Assembly: GCA_003490025.1 (NCBI GenBank)
Contig: DNJC01000127.1
Location: 27,913 to 91,912, forward strand
Length of the DNA stretch: 64,000 bases
Source: Geobacter sp.
GTDB lineage: Bacteria; Desulfobacterota; Desulfuromonadia; Geobacterales; Geobacteraceae
Reading direction: 5' to 3'
The notes under the pieces are model-generated. The model made no database searches. It saw nothing but the letters and a program-made list of their open reading frames with translations, and had not been told where the DNA came from. Of this stretch, positions 47,353-55,683 are shown piece after piece (position 1 is the first letter of the stretch; every line of letters begins with the position of its first letter). Position numbers and translations under genes: made by a program.

Positions 47353-47790
47353 ATGACCGACTATTACCCGCCGTGGGGATTCTACTACAGGGTCGAATTC
47401 GGCATCAGCAAGAACAAGAACGACGCCCGGTTTCAGGTGGTGTCTGGATTGTCGGTCGAATACGACACGGAGGATTACCGGGAGGGAGGCGAGAACCGGT
47501 TCGTCCACAAGCTTCCCGTGCGGACCAAGTACGCCGACCTCGTCATGAAGCGCGGCATGCTGACCGGGTCCGAGGTGATCGACTGGTTCCTTGCCGCTTT
47601 CAGGGATCGGGAGTTCAAGCCGACCGACCTGAACGTGATCCTGATGAACGAGAAGAGCGAGCCGCTGCGGACCTGGAAGGTGGCCGGCGCCATACCCAGG
47701 AAGTGGTCGGTGAGCGATTTGAATGCGAACGAGAACTCGTTTCTCATCGAGACGATGGAGCTGACGTATCGGTATTTTACGGTGCAGTGA
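47353..47790 (+). CDS. Inner tube protein 2 (Pvc5-type)
   Basis: This 145-residue paralogue of the first tube protein has YYPPWGFYYRVEFGISKNKNDARFQVVSGLSVEYDTEDYREGGENRFVHKLPVRTKYADLVMKRG, and ends NSFLIETMELTYRYFTVQ. Pvc5-type tube proteins form the first rings, adapting the baseplate hub to the main tube. Same length as its neighbour but with a clearly diverged sequence, hence specialised. Confidence 0.92.
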   Translation: MTDYYPPWGFYYRVEFGISKNKNDARFQVVSGLSVEYDTEDYREGGENRFVHKLPVRTKYADLVMKRGMLTGSEVIDWFLAAFRDREFKPTDLNVILMNEKSEPLRTWKVAGAIPRKWSVSDLNANENSFLIETMELTYRYFTVQ

Positions 47791-48050
47791 TAAGCATTTA
47801 AACCTTTAAGCCTTTATCGCAGAGAACGCGGAGTACCGCGGAGAACGCAGAGAAAGACGAACCTTTAAACGGGTTTAAAAACCTTAGGATTTCCCCGCGT
47901 TCTCGGCACGCAGTCTCAGCGTTCTCAGCGTAACAGCTTTTCTAGGGTTCCCTCAGAGCTAACAGGCACCCTCACCCCTGCCCTCTCCCGGCGGGCGAGG
48001 GAGAGTTGACGCAATGTGGGGAAAGGAGAGGGTAAAGTGACGGAGCCGCT
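47791..48050. repeat. Repeat-filled spacer
   Basis: This 260-base spacer has no gene except the start at 48051. It contains GCAGAGAACGCGGAG-type words (47820-47855), an inverse set (47898-47935, CGCGTTCTCGG and AGCGTTCTCAGCG), and another GC-rich palindrome copy CACCCCTGCCCTCTCCCGGCGGGCGAGGG (about 47970-48002). It separates tube and hub genes. Confidence 0.6.
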
Positions 48051-48209
48051 ATGCCACTGGAGATCAAAGAGTTGCATATCAAGGTGGCGGTGACTTCCGG
48101 GCCTCCGAAACCTCCTGCTGCCTCCGGCGACGGCGACGCGAGGGACGCCATCGTGGCTGAGTGCGTCGAACAGGTGATGCACATCCTGCGGAACAAGACG
48201 GAGCGCTGA
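48051..48209 (+). CDS. Small DUF5908-family protein (Pvc6-type)
   Basis: A 52-residue protein below usual annotation length: it starts MPLEIKELHIKVAVTSG and ends DAIVAECVEQVMHILRNKTER, the N-terminal strand and C-terminal helix that define DUF5908 in injection-system operons. GGAG at the optimum distance is not obvious. Its stop overlaps the next start (TGATG). It is presumed to be a small hub/baseplate or tube-associated chaperone. Confidence 0.8.
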   Translation: MPLEIKELHIKVAVTSGPPKPPAASGDGDARDAIVAECVEQVMHILRNKTER

Positions 48210-48916
48210 TGGCCGACAACGGCAAACTGGAAAAATTGCTGATCCTTGCTTTCGAGAGCTCCGAGGACGCGGAACGCGGAACCAGGAAGGAGGCGAAGGA
48301 GTCCTTCGAGTCCCTGATCAACCCGGAGTCGTACACCCTGGAATACAAGGTGAAGACGTCGGACGGACAGGGCCAGGGGACCAGCGGCGCACAGGCGAAG
48401 TTCGAGTACACGCTCCCCGAGGAGCTGACCTTCGAGTTCCTCTTCGACAACACGGGGATCATCGACGGCAAACCGAACAAGGACGGCGTGGCCGACGAGG
48501 TGGACCGCTTCCGCAAGATGCTGACCGAATACAAGGGGAACTCCCACGAGCCGTACCACCTGAAGCTCGTCTGGGGGAACCTCGTCTTCACCGGAAGGGC
48601 GATCGAACTCTCCCTCACGCACAAGCTGTTCAACTCGGACGGCAAGCCGATCCGCACCGTTGCCAAGGTTAAGTTCAAGAAGAGCGTCGAGGATAAGAAG
48701 CGGGCCCGGAAGGAGAACAAGTCCTCCGTCGACCTGACGCACCTGCGCAAGGTCAAGGGGGGCGACACGCTGCCGCTTCTTTGCTACCGCATCTACGGGG
48801 ATCCGAAGTACTACCTCCAGGTGGCACGCGTGAACGGGCTGACCAATTTCCGCGTGCTCAAGCCGGGGACGGACCTGGTGTTCCCGCCCATCGACAAGAA
48901 GGCGGGGGCATTGTGA
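48209..48916 (+). CDS. LysM-containing tube/hub protein (Pvc7-type)
   Basis: This 235-residue protein has a first domain (to about 165) of the contractile-injection tube family: FESLINPESYTLEYKVKTSDGQGQ, YTLPEELTFEFLFDNTGIIDG, and YHLKLVWGNLVFTGRAIELSLTHKLF. A LysM-like C-terminal domain follows: HLRKVKGGDTLPLLCYRIYGDPKYYLQVARVNGLTNFRVLKPGTDLVFPP. It connects tube and spike and could hold peptidoglycan-like ligand. Start ATG 48209; the frame upstream overlaps DUF5908. Confidence 0.9.
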   Translation: MADNGKLEKLLILAFESSEDAERGTRKEAKESFESLINPESYTLEYKVKTSDGQGQGTSGAQAKFEYTLPEELTFEFLFDNTGIIDGKPNKDGVADEVDRFRKMLTEYKGNSHEPYHLKLVWGNLVFTGRAIELSLTHKLFNSDGKPIRTVAKVKFKKSVEDKKRARKENKSSVDLTHLRKVKGGDTLPLLCYRIYGDPKYYLQVARVNGLTNFRVLKPGTDLVFPPIDKKAGAL

Positions 48917-50682
48917 GCAGCGAATCGACCATCCCTACCCCAGCCACACCGGACGTCTGCACGGTCGCGGTGATGGTCGACGGCGCGGAGATTCCGGGCG
49001 AGTTCCATGTCCTCTCCCTCGCGGTCAGCAAGGAAGTGAACCGGATCCCGTCCGCGACCCTAACGCTGCGCGACGGCGAGGCGTCGAAGGCGACCTTTCT
49101 CGCCAGCAACAGCGACTTTTTCATCCCGGGCAAAAAGATCGAGATACGGCTCGGATACCGCTCGCAGAACGACCCGGTGTTCAAGGGGATCGTGGTGAAG
49201 CACGGCATCAGCATCCGCAAGAGCGGGAGCGTGCTGAGCATCGAGTGTCGTGACGAGGCGGTGAAGATGAGCTGCGGCGAAAGAAGCCGCTACTTCACCG
49301 ACATGAAAGACAGCGACATCATGGAGCAGATCCTCGACTCGTACAAGCTCGGCAAGGACGTGAAGGCTACGAAGCCGGACCTGAAGGAGGTCACGCAGTT
49401 CAACTCCACCGACTGGGATTTCCTCCTCTGCCGCGCCGAGGCGAACGGGCAGGTGGTGATCGCCAGCGACGGCAAGGTGACTGTGACCACGCCCGCCTCC
49501 GGCGACGAGCCGATACTCACCGTCGGTTTCGGCAGCACGCTGCTGGAACTGGACGCGGAGATAGACGCCCGCAGGCAGAGCAAGGGGATCGTGGCCCGGA
49601 GCTGGAGCGCCACTGACCAGGACGTGCTGGAAGCGGAGGCGAAAGAGCCCCCCAAATCGGAGGCGGGCAATATCGCGCCGGCCACCCTGGCCGATGTCAT
49701 CGGGGGGGAAGCGCACCAGATGAGGCACGGCGGCAGGCTGACGCAGCCCGAGTTGCAGGCGTGGGCGGACGGCAGGCTCCTGAAGGAGCGACTGGCGAAG
49801 GTGAGAGGCAGGGCCAAGTTCCAGGGATTCGCCGGGGTGACGCCGGGAAAGATCATAGAGGTGACGGGGATAGGCGAGCGCTTCGCCGGGAAGCTCTACG
49901 TCTCGGGCGTGCGCCACGAGGTGAACAACGGGAACTGGAAAACCGACGTGCAGTTCGGGCTGAGCACGGAGACCTTCGCGCAGGCGTACGACCTTCGTCC
50001 CATGCCGGCGGAGGGGTTGCTGCCGGCGGTAAGCGGCCTGCAGATGGGCGTGGTCACCGTGCTGGAGAAGGATCCCCTGGGAGAGGACCGGATCAAGGTG
50101 CGGCTGCCGCTGGTGAGCAAGAAGGAAGAAGGGGTCTGGGCGCGCCTGGCCACGCTGGACGCGGGGAAGCAGCGCGGCACCTTTTTCCGTCCCGAGCTCG
50201 GAGACGAGGTTGTGATCGGGTTTCTGTGGGACGATCCGCGGCATCCGGTGGTGCTCGGCATGTGCCACAGTAGCGCCAAGCCGGCGCCGGAGGCGGCAAA
50301 GAACAAGAACCACCGCAAGGGGTTTGTCAGCCGGGAAAAGCTGAAGTTCATCTTCGACGACCAGAAGAAGGTCGTGCTGCTGGAGACGCCAGGTGGCAAC
50401 AGGGTGACGCTGTCCGAGGAAGCCAAGGGGATAGTCATCAAGGATCAGAATGGCAACAAGATCACCATGGACAAGGAAGGGATAAAGATAGAGAGCAGCA
50501 AGAACCTGACGCTGAAGGCGGCCAAGGACATCAGGATCGAGAGCGGCGCCAACCTGGACGTGAAGGCGCAGGCGTCGCTGACGGCCGCGGGATCGACCAG
50601 CGCGGAGATCTCCGGCGCCAGCACCACGGTGAAGGGGAGCGCGAAGACCGTGATACAGGGCGGCATCGTGCAGATCAATTAA
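48913..50682 (+). CDS. Spike/hub protein, VgrG-like (Pvc8-type)
   Basis: This 589-residue protein starts with GTG at 48913, overlapping the previous stop. Residues 1-360 form the gp27-like hub (KKIEIRLGYRSQNDPVFKGIVVKHGISIRKSGSVLSIECRDEA; VTQFNSTDWDFLLCRAEANGQVV). Then comes an OB domain (LPLVSKKEEGVWARLATLDAG, GDEVVIGFLWDDPRHPVVLG), and a C-terminal beta-helix of short repeats (KGIVIKDQNGNKITMDKEGIKIES...LTAAGSTSAEISGASTTVKGS). It is the central spike that penetrates the target. Confidence 0.94.
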   Translation: MSSESTIPTPATPDVCTVAVMVDGAEIPGEFHVLSLAVSKEVNRIPSATLTLRDGEASKATFLASNSDFFIPGKKIEIRLGYRSQNDPVFKGIVVKHGISIRKSGSVLSIECRDEAVKMSCGERSRYFTDMKDSDIMEQILDSYKLGKDVKATKPDLKEVTQFNSTDWDFLLCRAEANGQVVIASDGKVTVTTPASGDEPILTVGFGSTLLELDAEIDARRQSKGIVARSWSATDQDVLEAEAKEPPKSEAGNIAPATLADVIGGEAHQMRHGGRLTQPELQAWADGRLLKERLAKVRGRAKFQGFAGVTPGKIIEVTGIGERFAGKLYVSGVRHEVNNGNWKTDVQFGLSTETFAQAYDLRPMPAEGLLPAVSGLQMGVVTVLEKDPLGEDRIKVRLPLVSKKEEGVWARLATLDAGKQRGTFFRPELGDEVVIGFLWDDPRHPVVLGMCHSSAKPAPEAAKNKNHRKGFVSREKLKFIFDDQKKVVLLETPGGNRVTLSEEAKGIVIKDQNGNKITMDKEGIKIESSKNLTLKAAKDIRIESGANLDVKAQASLTAAGSTSAEISGASTTVKGSAKTVIQGGIVQIN

Positions 50683-50707
50683 CTCCGTTATTGCTTTCCT
50701 TAACGCC

Positions 50708-51186
50708 AACTCCCCCTCGCCCTCCGGGAGAGGGTCGGGGTGAGGGAGGCTTTCTGGTCACTAACTGGGCCGCGGATTGCCTTCGTGGCTACGCCCTCAC
50801 CCGGCCTTCGGCCACCCTCTCCCGGAGGGCGAGGGGATTGGTGGAAGATCATTTCCTGGTTCCCAAGCTCCAGCTTGGGAACCGAACGGGCCGCAAAGCT
50901 CCAGCTTTGCATTTTGAGGAAGCGAAGCTTCGGGTTGCAGTGCGTTCCCAAGCAGGAGCTTGGGAACGAGCGGAAAAACCGGACGCGGGAGCGTCCTGGG
51001 ACGTGTCCCCACGCTGGAGCGTAGGAACAATGTAAAGGTCTAAGGACAACCCGTTGCGCTGGCGGATTCACTTCGTGGCAACGCCCTCACCCGGCCTTCG
51101 GCCACCCTCTCCCGGAGGGCGAGGGTAACAAGAAACAGTCTTCCGCCCACCCTCCCTCGCCCTCCGGGAGAGGGCCGGGGTGAGGG
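50708..51186. repeat. Array of dispersed palindromic repeats between spike and PAAR genes
   Basis: Copies of the CTCGCCCTCCGGGAGAGGG type at 50711-50747 and 51154-51186, two inverse CACCCGGCC...CCCGGAGGGCGAGGG copies at 50790-50834 and 51082-51125, and GAGCTTGGGAAC-type hairpins at 50858-50882 and 50944-50970. A family 1 copy is at 50976-51030. About 550 bases of the operon hold only such elements. The 51187-51238 end carries the PAAR leader. Confidence 0.8.
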
Positions 51187-51238
51187 AAGGTCTTTGAGGG
51201 TGAGCTAGGCAACGGCAGTAGCTACAAAGGGGATCTTT

Positions 51239-51508
51239 ATGCTTCCGGCTGCTCGCATTACGGATTTGATCGTCAGCACGGCGACGTCTGGGGTTCCCAC
51301 TCCGATCATCCCGCCGGGGGCGCTGACTGTGCTGATCGGCGGACTCCCCGCGGCACGGGTCGGCGACAGCTGCGGCGCCGACGTGATCGTGAAGGGGTCG
51401 GCGACGGTCTTTATCGGCGGGATGCCGGCCGCCAGAATCGCGGATCTGACCGCGGGGGGCGGCGTGGTCTTGCCCCCGGGGGCGCTGACCGTCCTGATCG
51501 GAGGGTGA
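51239..51508 (+). CDS. PAAR spike-tip protein (Pvc10-type)
   Basis: This 89-residue PAAR protein has three repeats of the form VLIGGLPAARVGDSCG / VFIGGMPAARIADLTAGG / VLPPGALTVLIGG. PAAR proteins form a pointed cone, usually zinc-stabilised, on the VgrG-like spike. No C-terminal toxin extension is present. The start has AAAGGGGATC. It precedes gp25 by six bases. Confidence 0.93.
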   Translation: MLPAARITDLIVSTATSGVPTPIIPPGALTVLIGGLPAARVGDSCGADVIVKGSATVFIGGMPAARIADLTAGGGVVLPPGALTVLIGG

Positions 51509-51514
51509 CTCTTC

Positions 51515-51958
51515 ATGGAACGTGACTTCCTCGGTCGCGGGTGGTCCTTCCCCCCGACCTTCGACAACGCCCTCCCCGGCGTGAAGATGCTGGAGCAGGA
51601 GGAGGACATCGTCGCGAGCCTCCAGGCGCTGATGACCACCGCCCAGGGGGAGCGCGTCATGCTGCCGCAGTACGGCTGCAACATGGACGAGCTGGTCTTC
51701 GAAAGCCTCGACACCAGGATGAAGACGCTGATGGCGGACAAGATCGAGACGGCCATCCTGTACCACGAGCCGCGCATCGATCTCGAGAACGTCTTCCTGG
51801 ACGATACCCGCGAACTGGAAGGGGTGGTCCTGATCAACGTCGTCTACCGAGTCAGATCGACCAACTCCCGTTTCAATTTCGTTTTCCCCTACTACAAGCT
51901 CGAAGGCACGGACGTGAACATCGCGGCGACGGTGAACCTCCTGCCGGAGAACGATTAG
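51515..51958 (+). CDS. Baseplate wedge protein gp25-like (Pvc9-type)
   Basis: This 147-residue protein with FLGRGWSFPPTFD, QEEDIVASLQALMTTAQGERVMLPQYGC and NMDELVFESLDTRMKTLMADKIETAILYHEPRI shows the gp25/T6SS TssE fold including the conserved EREV-like QGERVM motif. It anchors the first sheath ring to the baseplate. A GGAGGGTGACT site precedes it. Tightly packed between PAAR and baseplate-J genes. Confidence 0.94.
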   Translation: MERDFLGRGWSFPPTFDNALPGVKMLEQEEDIVASLQALMTTAQGERVMLPQYGCNMDELVFESLDTRMKTLMADKIETAILYHEPRIDLENVFLDDTRELEGVVLINVVYRVRSTNSRFNFVFPYYKLEGTDVNIAATVNLLPEND

Positions 51959-51966
51959 GTTTCCCT

Positions 51967-54900
51967 ATGAGCTCTTCCACCGACTGCACACAGAACAGGG
52001 ACGCGCTGAGGCTGGTCCGCGAAGGGACCAGCCAGGAGCAGCGGCTTGTCCCGGCGCTCGATCCGTCCTACGCGCCGGTGGACGGGCGGAGCGTCGCGCA
52101 CGGGATGCTGTTCGGCCAGGCTTACTGCGCGTTTCTCAAATACTTCAACATGGACAACGTAGAGGACGGCGTCTGGAAGCCGTTCTTCGACAGGGACGTC
52201 TCGGTGCAACTGGCCGTGGCGGCCGTCCAGGACGTGGAATATTACAAGAGCCAGGTGAAGGGGTTCTTCGACTTCCTGAGGGATCTCGGCGCGGGCTCGG
52301 ATGAGACGGAGGCCAGGAAGAATCTCGGCTATCTCTTCGGCAGCGCCGGCACCCTCGCCAGGGAACTGGATCGCCTGAAGGAAGGGCTGCCGCCGGATAT
52401 CGCGCTTAAGTCGGTGCTGCGGAACCTGATCACCGGCGGCCTCGCTCCGGCGTTCGGGAAGCTCGTCGCCTACTACAAGGCGGACCTCGCCATCCTCCCC
52501 GAGGCGGACCGGCTGATCGCCGACGTCGAGCCGGGACTGGTGATCCTGGCAAGCCCCACCGTCCCCTTCAGCGCCGTCTACCAGGCGGGCCTCTCCAAGG
52601 ACTGGATCACGGACGGCTCCGCCGACTGGAACGCCTACACCACCGCCATCGCGGCCGATCCCTCCGCCTACGGCTCCGCGCTCGGCGTCAACGCCCGCAT
52701 CAACCACATCGCCACCCACAACCTCTTCACCTCGATATTCGACCAGTTGCTGAAGGTCTATGCCCGGACCGTGAGCGAGGGGAGCCGCGCCTTAGAGGCG
52801 ACGCTGACCGACCGCGACGACCACGAACCGCACTACGCCCTCTTCCTCGCCTTCCTGCGCCTCTTCAGCTACGCCCGCACCGAGCTGAACACCCTCACCG
52901 GACGCCACCTCGACTTCTACTACCGGGAGGTGCTGAGGCTCAGGGAAAAGAGCGCGCAGCCGGGGCACGCGCACCTTCTGGTGGAACTGGCGAAGCGCGC
53001 CCCCACCCACCTGCTGGTGAAGGGTGAACTCTTCAAGGCGGGAAAGGACGGTCTGGGCAAGGACGCGTTCTTTGCCAACGACCGGGATTTCGTGGCGAAC
53101 CAGGCGCAGGTGGCCGGATTGAAGAGCGTGTACCGGCACGGCGACGAAAAGGTCGGCGCCGACGCGCCAAGCGATTCTCACCAGGGAAGGGTCTTCGCCT
53201 CGCCGGTCGCCAACTCCGCCGACGGCCTGGGGGGGGAACTCACCAGCGAGGACAAGTCCTGGCATCCCTTCCACAACAAGCGGTACAAGGACGGGGTGCT
53301 GGACAAGATAGACATGCCGCGGGCGGAGATCGGTTTCGCCATCGCCTCGCACCACCTGTTCCTGGCCCAGGGAGACCGGAGCGTCACGGCCGTCTTCAAG
53401 CTGCAGTCGCCGCTGGCCGGCTACTTCAATAGCGGCGTGACCTGCTCGTTCACCTCCGGAAAGGGGTGGATCACCAAGGAGGCGACCACATTCGTCGGCG
53501 ACGGCAACGTGCTGCTGCTCAAGATCCGGCTGGACGGGACCGACCCCGCCGTCGTCCCCTATTCCGCAGAGATCCACGGCTACAACTTCACCACGGACCT
53601 CCCCGTCATGCTGGTGAAGCTGAAGCAGTCGGAAAATACGAAGTACCTCTATCCCAACCTGGAGCAGGTGCGGATATCGTCGATAGACCTGACGGTGGAC
53701 GTGAAGCAGTTGAAAATGGGGGCTCTCTCCAACGACTTCGGGCCGGTCAATCCCTCCAAGCCGTTCCAGCCCTTCGGCGCCAGCCCGGTCAAGAACGGCG
53801 CGTTCGTCATCGGCTCGAAGGAACTGTTCCAGAAGAACTTGACCTCCGCCGCGGCCAACGTGCAGTGGCAAAGCTCCCCCGCCCCTTTCGGCGGCAAATC
53901 CGTCAACGCGGTAACCGAGTACCTGCAGGGTGGTGTCTGGCACCAGTATCCCGGCAACGTCCAGACGAGCGTCACCGGGACCGCTTTCGCGCTCCTCGGG
54001 GCGAACCCCTCACCGGACGCGGCGCCGTTTGCCGATGCCCCGGACCCGGCGGAGAACGAGCAGTACCAGAGTTCGGCGAGAAACGGTTTCGTCCGGCTGA
54101 GGCTGGACAACGACTTCGGGCAGAGCGAGTACGAGCAGGCGCTCATCGACTACATCAAGCGCGTCACCAACGCCGACCCCAACGACGACGGCACGAAGCC
54201 CGTCCCCCCTGCCGGCCCCTTCGTGACCGAGCTGACGCTGGATTACAGCTCCAAGCAGACCATAGCGCTGAATGCGGCGAACCAGGCGGGGTTCGAGGCT
54301 CGGCAGGCCCGTTACTTCCACCTGGCGCCCTTCGGTGCGGCCGAGCAGCATCCCTACCTGAAGCCGATCGAGGATTTCACCGACCCGTCCATCTACCTCC
54401 TGCCGCAGTTGAGGCACGTGAACCGCGACGACCCGAAGACCCCGCAGAAGCAGCCGGTCCCCCACGAGGCCGAATTGTACATTGGGGTCACCGACCTGGT
54501 CCCCCCCCAGAACCTCGCCCTCCTGTTCCAGGTCGCCGACGGCACGGCGGACCCGCTTTCCACCAAGCCGGTCCCGCACATCAACTGGAGCTACCTGCGC
54601 GATAACGAGTGGATCCCCTTCGCCAAGGACGGCGTGGTGGATGGGACGGGGGAGTTGCTGAATTCCGGGATCGTCACCTTCTCCGTGCCGCGCGACGCGA
54701 GCAGCGACAACACCGTCCTTCCGGCCGAGATGCACTGGATCCGTGGGGCGGTGGCGGAGAAGAGCGATTCCGTCTGCCGCCTGATCATGGTGGCGGCGCA
54801 GGCGCTTTCGGCCACCTTCAGCAACCGCGACAACGACCCGGCCTTCATGGCGAAGACGCTCCCGCCCGGCGCCATAGCCAAGCTGGACACGCCCGACGCC

Positions 54901-55683
54901 GACGTGAAGAAGATCAGCCAGCCCTTCGCCGGGTTCGGCGGGAAGGGAAAGGAAGCGCCGACCGCCTTCTACACGCGGATAGCCGAGAGGCTGCGGCACA
55001 AGGACCGGGCCATCGCCCAGTGGGATTACGAACGGCTGGTGCTTGAGGCGTTCCCGCGGATCTACCGGGCCAAGTGCCTGAACCACACGCAGTACGAGCC
55101 GGACGAGACCGGCGCGGGGATCTACCGCGAGCTCGCCCCCGGCCACGTCACCGTGGTCACCATCCCCGACCAGCAGTTCCACAACCTGCGCGACCCGTTC
55201 AGGCCCTGCACCAGCCTCGGGGTGTTGCAGGAGATCGACTCCTTCCTGCGCAAGCGCCTCTCCTGTTTCGTGACGCTGCACGTCAAGAACCCGCAGTACG
55301 AGGAGGTGCAGGTAAAGTGCAAGATCCGCTTCCTGAAAGGTGTGGATGAGGGCTTTTACCTGGGGAAGGTGAAGGAGGCGATCACCCGCTTCCTCGCCCC
55401 CTGGGCCTTCCCCGGCGGCGGGAGCCCGACCTTCGGCGGCAGGATCCTGAAGTCGGTGCTGATCGATTTCGTGGAGGAACTCCCATACGTCGACTGCGTC
55501 ACCGATTTCCGCCTCTTCCATACCTTCGACGACGACAACGGCATGCGGCAAACGGAGGAGGCGGACGAGGTGACGGGCTCCAAGGCGGTCTCCATCCTGG
55601 TCTCGGCGAGAAAGCATGTCGTGGAAGCCATCAACCCCGCGGAAGAAGACGCTCCGTGGGAAAGGTGCCGGTGCGAAGCATGA
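51967..55683 (+). CDS. Baseplate J-like wedge protein (Pvc11-type)
   Basis: This 1,238-residue protein is the large wedge subunit of the injection machine. The start at MSSSTDCTQNRD (ATG 51967) is eight bases after the gp25 stop; the frame open upstream to 51541 is a shadow. It ends with the baseplate-J core: AERLRHKDRAIAQWDYERLVLEAFPRIYRAKCLNH, APGHVTVVTIPDQQF, RLSCFVTLHVKNPQYEEVQVKCKI and SVLIDFVEELPYVDCVTDFRLF. The N-terminal two thirds contain helical and beta domains of unknown role. The long open frames on the opposite strand are shadows. Overlaps the next gene by four bases. Confidence 0.9.
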   Translation: MSSSTDCTQNRDALRLVREGTSQEQRLVPALDPSYAPVDGRSVAHGMLFGQAYCAFLKYFNMDNVEDGVWKPFFDRDVSVQLAVAAVQDVEYYKSQVKGFFDFLRDLGAGSDETEARKNLGYLFGSAGTLARELDRLKEGLPPDIALKSVLRNLITGGLAPAFGKLVAYYKADLAILPEADRLIADVEPGLVILASPTVPFSAVYQAGLSKDWITDGSADWNAYTTAIAADPSAYGSALGVNARINHIATHNLFTSIFDQLLKVYARTVSEGSRALEATLTDRDDHEPHYALFLAFLRLFSYARTELNTLTGRHLDFYYREVLRLREKSAQPGHAHLLVELAKRAPTHLLVKGELFKAGKDGLGKDAFFANDRDFVANQAQVAGLKSVYRHGDEKVGADAPSDSHQGRVFASPVANSADGLGGELTSEDKSWHPFHNKRYKDGVLDKIDMPRAEIGFAIASHHLFLAQGDRSVTAVFKLQSPLAGYFNSGVTCSFTSGKGWITKEATTFVGDGNVLLLKIRLDGTDPAVVPYSAEIHGYNFTTDLPVMLVKLKQSENTKYLYPNLEQVRISSIDLTVDVKQLKMGALSNDFGPVNPSKPFQPFGASPVKNGAFVIGSKELFQKNLTSAAANVQWQSSPAPFGGKSVNAVTEYLQGGVWHQYPGNVQTSVTGTAFALLGANPSPDAAPFADAPDPAENEQYQSSARNGFVRLRLDNDFGQSEYEQALIDYIKRVTNADPNDDGTKPVPPAGPFVTELTLDYSSKQTIALNAANQAGFEARQARYFHLAPFGAAEQHPYLKPIEDFTDPSIYLLPQLRHVNRDDPKTPQKQPVPHEAELYIGVTDLVPPQNLALLFQVADGTADPLSTKPVPHINWSYLRDNEWIPFAKDGVVDGTGELLNSGIVTFSVPRDASSDNTVLPAEMHWIRGAVAEKSDSVCRLIMVAAQALSATFSNRDNDPAFMAKTLPPGAIAKLDTPDADVKKISQPFAGFGGKGKEAPTAFYTRIAERLRHKDRAIAQWDYERLVLEAFPRIYRAKCLNHTQYEPDETGAGIYRELAPGHVTVVTIPDQQFHNLRDPFRPCTSLGVLQEIDSFLRKRLSCFVTLHVKNPQYEEVQVKCKIRFLKGVDEGFYLGKVKEAITRFLAPWAFPGGGSPTFGGRILKSVLIDFVEELPYVDCVTDFRLFHTFDDDNGMRQTEEADEVTGSKAVSILVSARKHVVEAINPAEEDAPWERCRCEA

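Noticed and set aside
50708..51186. CRISPR array
   Set aside because: Repeats are palindromes of different families with irregular spacing and orientation, with no constant repeat/spacer period and no cas genes.
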